Source: a virus
DNA: 39,947 bases
Reading direction: 5' to 3' (one strand)
IMG/VR virus record: IMGVR_UViG_3300047560_000468
Span: 1-39,947 of that record
Positions 37,039 to 39,947 of the stretch are shown one piece after another. A program made the position numbers and the translations under genes. The notes beneath the pieces were generated by a model that made no database searches, was not told the DNA's origin, and worked only from the letters and a program-made list of their open reading frames with translations. Positions within the stretch are counted from its first letter, which is position 1, and each line of letters opens with the position of its first letter.

Positions 37039-39516
37039 ATGGCTATTTGGAGAGGAGTGGGTGGCTCTGGCGAGAGCACTAATGACTCCACAGTTCCTAC
37101 AGTAACTGATCTTTTAGTGCAGACAAACGCAGCTAAAACGGATGCTCAAACTGCTGCTACATCTGCTGCATCTTCTGCTACTGCTGCTTCTGGAAGTGCT
37201 TCAAGTGCAGCTTCTTCTTCAACTACGGCTTCTACACAAGCCACTAATGCAGCTTCTTCTGCAAGTGCTGCTTCAACTTCAGCAAGTAATGCAGCTTCTT
37301 CTGCTACTTCTGCTGCATCCTCTGCAACTACTGCAACTACTAAAGCTTCTGAAGCGTCTACCTCTGCTACTAATGCAGCATCCAGTGCTACGTCTGCTGC
37401 GTCTTCTGCTACTACTGCTACAACTAAAGCTTCAGAAGCTTCTACTTCTGCTACAAATGCGGCCTCTTCTGCGACTTCTGCTGCGAGTTCGGCAAGCACA
37501 GCTACGACTCAGGCAAGCAATGCAGCTTCTAGTGCAACTTCTGCGGCTGCCGCTCAGAGTGCTGCTGAAACTGCACGAGATCAAACCTTAGCTGCCTTTG
37601 ATAGCTTTGATGATCGTTATCTGGGACAGAAGAGCACTGCTCCTACTGTGGACAATGATGGCAATGCTTTGGTTGCTGGTGCTTTGTATTTCAACACCAC
37701 AACTAATGAGATGAAGGTGTATGACGGTACTCAGTGGTTGAGTGCCTATGCTTCTTTGTCTGGTGCTCTGTTAGCTACGAACAACCTTAGTGATTTGAAC
37801 AATGTAGCCACTGCTAGAACCAATCTTGGTTTAGGCACTGCAGCTACTACCAATGCCTCTAGTTATGTTGCTGTCACTGGTGACCAAACTGTTGCTGGCA
37901 TTAAGACCTTCAGCAGCAATCCTGTGCTCTCTGGCGGCACTGCCAACGGAGTGCTGTATCTCAACGGCTCTAAAGTTGCAACGAGTGGGTCTGCGCTGAC
38001 TTTTGATGGGACAACAGTTGCAAACATTAACAGCGATGGAACTGGGTTTTCCACGCAAAATGCCGCATCTAACTTTTCAATCTTGCGACTTGGAACTGAT
38101 AGCGTAAACGGCTATGCGTTTTTCCAAAGTGGCAAGAGTGGAACAGGCACAACTTTGCCTTTTTCGTGGAGGCAAGACTCCAGCGAGTTAATGCGCCTGA
38201 CCAGCACAGGGCTGGGTATTGGGACGAGTTCGCCTTCTTATAAGTTGGATGTCTACGGAGCGACTGGTGTTGTTTCTAGATTCAAATCGTCCGGCAATTA
38301 CGCAGTAGTGGTCGCAGATAACAGCAATACTACTGGTGGTGGTTCTTTTTCTGCAAGACAAAATGGTACTTCATACGCCATTTTTGGCGTTAGCGGAGCC
38401 ATTCAAGGCGACACAAGCACTGACGCCGCGATTTTGGCAGACGGCGCAGGCAAGGGCATTAATTTTTACACCAACGGTTCTCCGACTGTAAAAGCCACCC
38501 TCGACTCCTCCGGCAACCTTGGATTAGGTGTTACTCCTAGTGCTTGGAATACCCTGACAACAATGCAAATCAAAAACGCATCGTTCTCAGGATATGGCAA
38601 CCATTCATACACAATGGCAAATACTTTCTATCAAACAGGATGGAAATACATTGCGTCTGAATATGCTTTGCAGTATTACCAAAACGCTACTGCTGGCTCT
38701 CACGTTTGGTACAACGCCGCCTCCGGCACAGCAGGAAACGCCATCACCTTCACTCAGGCGATGACGCTGGATGCTAGTGGTTCATTAGGTATTGGTGTAA
38801 CTTCAGTACCAGAAGCATTGACTGTTAAGCCAAACGGAACCGGCGCAAATCTTGGTTTGAACCTTGTAAATAACGCAAGTAACCTGTCAGGAGTTTTGTT
38901 TAGCACTAATGCCGCACCAGCAACTTCGTACACCTATATCAAGGGCGATGGTCGTTCTAGCGGCTTTATTACGCTGTCAACAAACGACACCGAGCGTATG
39001 CGTATCGACTCCAGCGGTAACGTGCTGGTGGGGACTACAAGCGTCAACTTTACTGGAAGCGGCCTCACTTTATCTAGTAATGCTGGAACTACAAAGTGGC
39101 TTGTTGGCCCTTACTCTGGGGCTAGTGGCCAATTTTATGTTTGTTCTAGTAGTTCTACGGGTGTTTATTTAAGTAGCACAAGCGCAACATCTTGGTCTTC
39201 AAATTCTGACTTTAATCTGAAAACAGATTTGGTTGCTATTGAGAACGCAGCAGAAAAAGTAGCATCGCTTCGTGCGGTTACTGGTCGTTATAAAACAGAC
39301 CCTGAAGGTACAAGCAGAGCTTTCTTGATTGCTCAAGATGTTCAAGCCGTGTTGCCAGAGGCTGTTGCGCCTACAACCATGTATGACGGAACAGAAGTTC
39401 TTGGTCTTGCTTACACCGAAGTCATCCCACTTTTGGTTGCCGCAATTAAAGAACAACAAGCCATCATTGAACAACTCACCAGCCGTATTGCGGCACTTGA
39501 AACGAAAGGAGCCTGA
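37039..39516 (+). CDS. Tail fibre with S74-type chaperone tip (allele 2)
   Basis: 825 aa, AAGGAGA upstream. Residues 1-35 are a probable virion anchor. Residues ~35-185 are Ala/Ser/Thr-rich with heptad character, including a 28-residue repeat (around SATTATTKASEASTSATNAA) used twice. DDRYLGQKS and GALYFNTTTNEMKVYDGTQW mark a common fibre joint domain. Beads with DSSGNLGLGVTPSAW follow. The last ~110 residues (SNSDFNLKTDLVAIENAAEK ... TSRAFLIAQDVQAVLPEA) are the endosialidase-type intramolecular chaperone (Peptidase_S74), which folds the trimer and may cut itself off. 38847-39002 repeats window positions 1-156. Confidence 0.93.
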   Translation: MAIWRGVGGSGESTNDSTVPTVTDLLVQTNAAKTDAQTAATSAASSATAASGSASSAASSSTTASTQATNAASSASAASTSASNAASSATSAASSATTATTKASEASTSATNAASSATSAASSATTATTKASEASTSATNAASSATSAASSASTATTQASNAASSATSAAAAQSAAETARDQTLAAFDSFDDRYLGQKSTAPTVDNDGNALVAGALYFNTTTNEMKVYDGTQWLSAYASLSGALLATNNLSDLNNVATARTNLGLGTAATTNASSYVAVTGDQTVAGIKTFSSNPVLSGGTANGVLYLNGSKVATSGSALTFDGTTVANINSDGTGFSTQNAASNFSILRLGTDSVNGYAFFQSGKSGTGTTLPFSWRQDSSELMRLTSTGLGIGTSSPSYKLDVYGATGVVSRFKSSGNYAVVVADNSNTTGGGSFSARQNGTSYAIFGVSGAIQGDTSTDAAILADGAGKGINFYTNGSPTVKATLDSSGNLGLGVTPSAWNTLTTMQIKNASFSGYGNHSYTMANTFYQTGWKYIASEYALQYYQNATAGSHVWYNAASGTAGNAITFTQAMTLDASGSLGIGVTSVPEALTVKPNGTGANLGLNLVNNASNLSGVLFSTNAAPATSYTYIKGDGRSSGFITLSTNDTERMRIDSSGNVLVGTTSVNFTGSGLTLSSNAGTTKWLVGPYSGASGQFYVCSSSSTGVYLSSTSATSWSSNSDFNLKTDLVAIENAAEKVASLRAVTGRYKTDPEGTSRAFLIAQDVQAVLPEAVAPTTMYDGTEVLGLAYTEVIPLLVAAIKEQQAIIEQLTSRIAALETKGA
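38847..39002. repeat. Direct repeat, copy 2 (matches 1-156)
   Basis: Lies in the fibre gene. Up to 38973 it is identical to the window start; 38974 is the first difference. After 39002 the two continuations encode different fibre tips. If 38846 is joined to 1 the fibre frame continues without shift (1808 + 1378 nt is divisible by three). Confidence 0.93.
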
Positions 39517-39518
39517 AC

Positions 39519-39818
39519 ATGACTATCACTTGGACTATTGACAACCTCGACCGCCGCACCTCTGACGGATTCGTTTTTCAGGCGCATTTCCGCTGTACTG
39601 GTGTAGATGGAGAGCATTCTGCTTCTGTCTATGCCACATCGTCTTGGTCTGAAGGTCAGCCCACGATTCCCTATGATTCTCTGACGCAAGAAACTGTGTT
39701 GGGTTGGATTTGGGCCAATGGCGTGGATAAAGAGGCTACGGAAGCCGCAGTTAGCGCACAGATTGAGGCTCAAAAGAACCCTGTTCAGGCTCAAGGGCTG
39801 CCCTGGGCACAAGAGTAA
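39519..39818 (+). CDS. Small fibre-associated protein, paralogue of 1389-1682
   Basis: 99 aa: MTITWTIDNLDRRTSDGFVF ... ETVLGWIWANGVDKEATEAA. AAAGGAGCC precedes it and it begins two bases after the fibre stop. The N-terminal 8-10 and C-terminal ~45 residues are shared with the 97-aa paralogue, while the middle differs. Each fibre tip thus travels with its own version, suggesting a specific partner or assembly factor, which is inference. Confidence 0.85.
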   Translation: MTITWTIDNLDRRTSDGFVFQAHFRCTGVDGEHSASVYATSSWSEGQPTIPYDSLTQETVLGWIWANGVDKEATEAAVSAQIEAQKNPVQAQGLPWAQE

Positions 39819-39865
39819 ATAGGCAAACCACCAGCCTTTGATGGTGGCAATTTGGAGTAAACGAA

Positions 39866-39947
39866 ATGGGCGAGAAAAAAACAACCCCTGTCGTTATTGA
39901 TGAAGTTGAGTATTTGTTTGAAGACATGACTGCTGAACAGCAAACGT
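39866..39947 (+). CDS. Start of a small phage protein, 3' partial (DUF6447-like)
   Basis: From ATG 39866 (GGAGT upstream) the frame MGEKKTTPVVIDEVEYLFED continues MTAEQQT to the window end. Small proteins with this start follow tail-fibre genes in many marine and freshwater phages (DUF6447-type, by memory). It has no counterpart after the allele-1 partner gene, so the two tip branches differ here in gene content. Confidence 0.55.
   Translation, partial: MGEKKTTPVVIDEVEYLFEDMTAEQQT

Noticed and set aside
37146-37499. Long minus-strand Ala/Val/Glu-rich open frame
   Set aside because: It is antisense to the Ala/Ser/Thr repeats of the fibre; the repetitive codons keep it open. No ribosome-binding site.
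37142-37591. Leu-rich plus-strand frame in the fibre repeats
   Set aside because: Frame-shifted reading of the GCT/TCT/ACT codons of the same repeat region.
1-39947. Simple terminal redundancy or concatemer join
   Set aside because: The two copies diverge after 127-156 nt into different fibre tips, which a redundancy of one genome would not do.
1-39947. CRISPR array, integrase/att sites, T7-like RNA polymerase, retron or diversity-generating reverse transcriptase
   Set aside because: I looked for each; no regular spacer array, no recombinase motifs, no single-subunit RNA polymerase and no reverse-transcriptase (xxDD) gene near the variable fibre region are visible.

Overview
The window is a tailed, lytic, podovirus-like phage genome with T7-like organisation. 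It has a family A DNA polymerase, a fused primase-helicase, a 5'-3' exonuclease, tail tubular A and B homologues, ejection proteins and a portal/scaffold/capsid block. I see no phage RNA polymerase, integrase or recognisable CI-like repressor. Transcription therefore probably relies on host sigma70 RNA polymerase, which fits several near-consensus TTGACA-17-TATAAT promoters. The host is probably a Gram-negative aquatic bacterium. That is inferred from the general look of the proteins and is weak.

Layout. Plus strand, 29.6-39.9 kb continuing into 1-13.3 kb: small terminase (AT-hook), muramidase, large terminase, portal, scaffold, capsid, tail fibre, then lysis cassette (TM proteins, holin, endolysin), tail tubes, collar-like protein, cupin and ejection proteins. 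Minus strand, 28.9 down to 13.3 kb: early and replication genes, namely a GC-rich first gene, a Gp88-like protein, many small conserved phage proteins, primase-helicase, DNA polymerase, SSB, exonuclease, HExxH protein, HNH protein, ThyX, tRNA-Arg(UCU), metallophosphoesterase and a B12-dependent ribonucleotide reductase. The arms converge on a bidirectional terminator at 13.26-13.29 kb and diverge from a 720-nt non-coding region at 28.9-29.6 kb.

The ends are informative. Bases 1-127 are identical to 38847-38973, and base 128 is the first mismatch. Joining 38846 to 1 keeps the tail-fibre frame open and gives a 1061-codon fibre. The simplest reading is a circular, or circularly permuted, genome of 38,846 bp. 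The last ~970 nt would then be an alternative tail-fibre tip branch: a different C-terminal chaperone domain, a paralogous partner gene and the start of a further gene.

Three non-coding systems stand out. (1) An 18-bp palindrome, GGTAACT-N4-AGTTACC with a constant 7-4-7 geometry, occurs about a dozen times, often with a gene's stop codon inside it and once upstream of the early promoter. It recalls phage stoperators. (2) Three strong promoters carry a second palindrome (ACTTATAAGT type) at the start site. (3) Five same-orientation, helically phased DnaA boxes lie next to an AT-rich stretch in the divergent region, like a small oriC. A 56-aa helix-turn-helix protein at 26684-26854 is a candidate DNA-binding partner for the palindromes.
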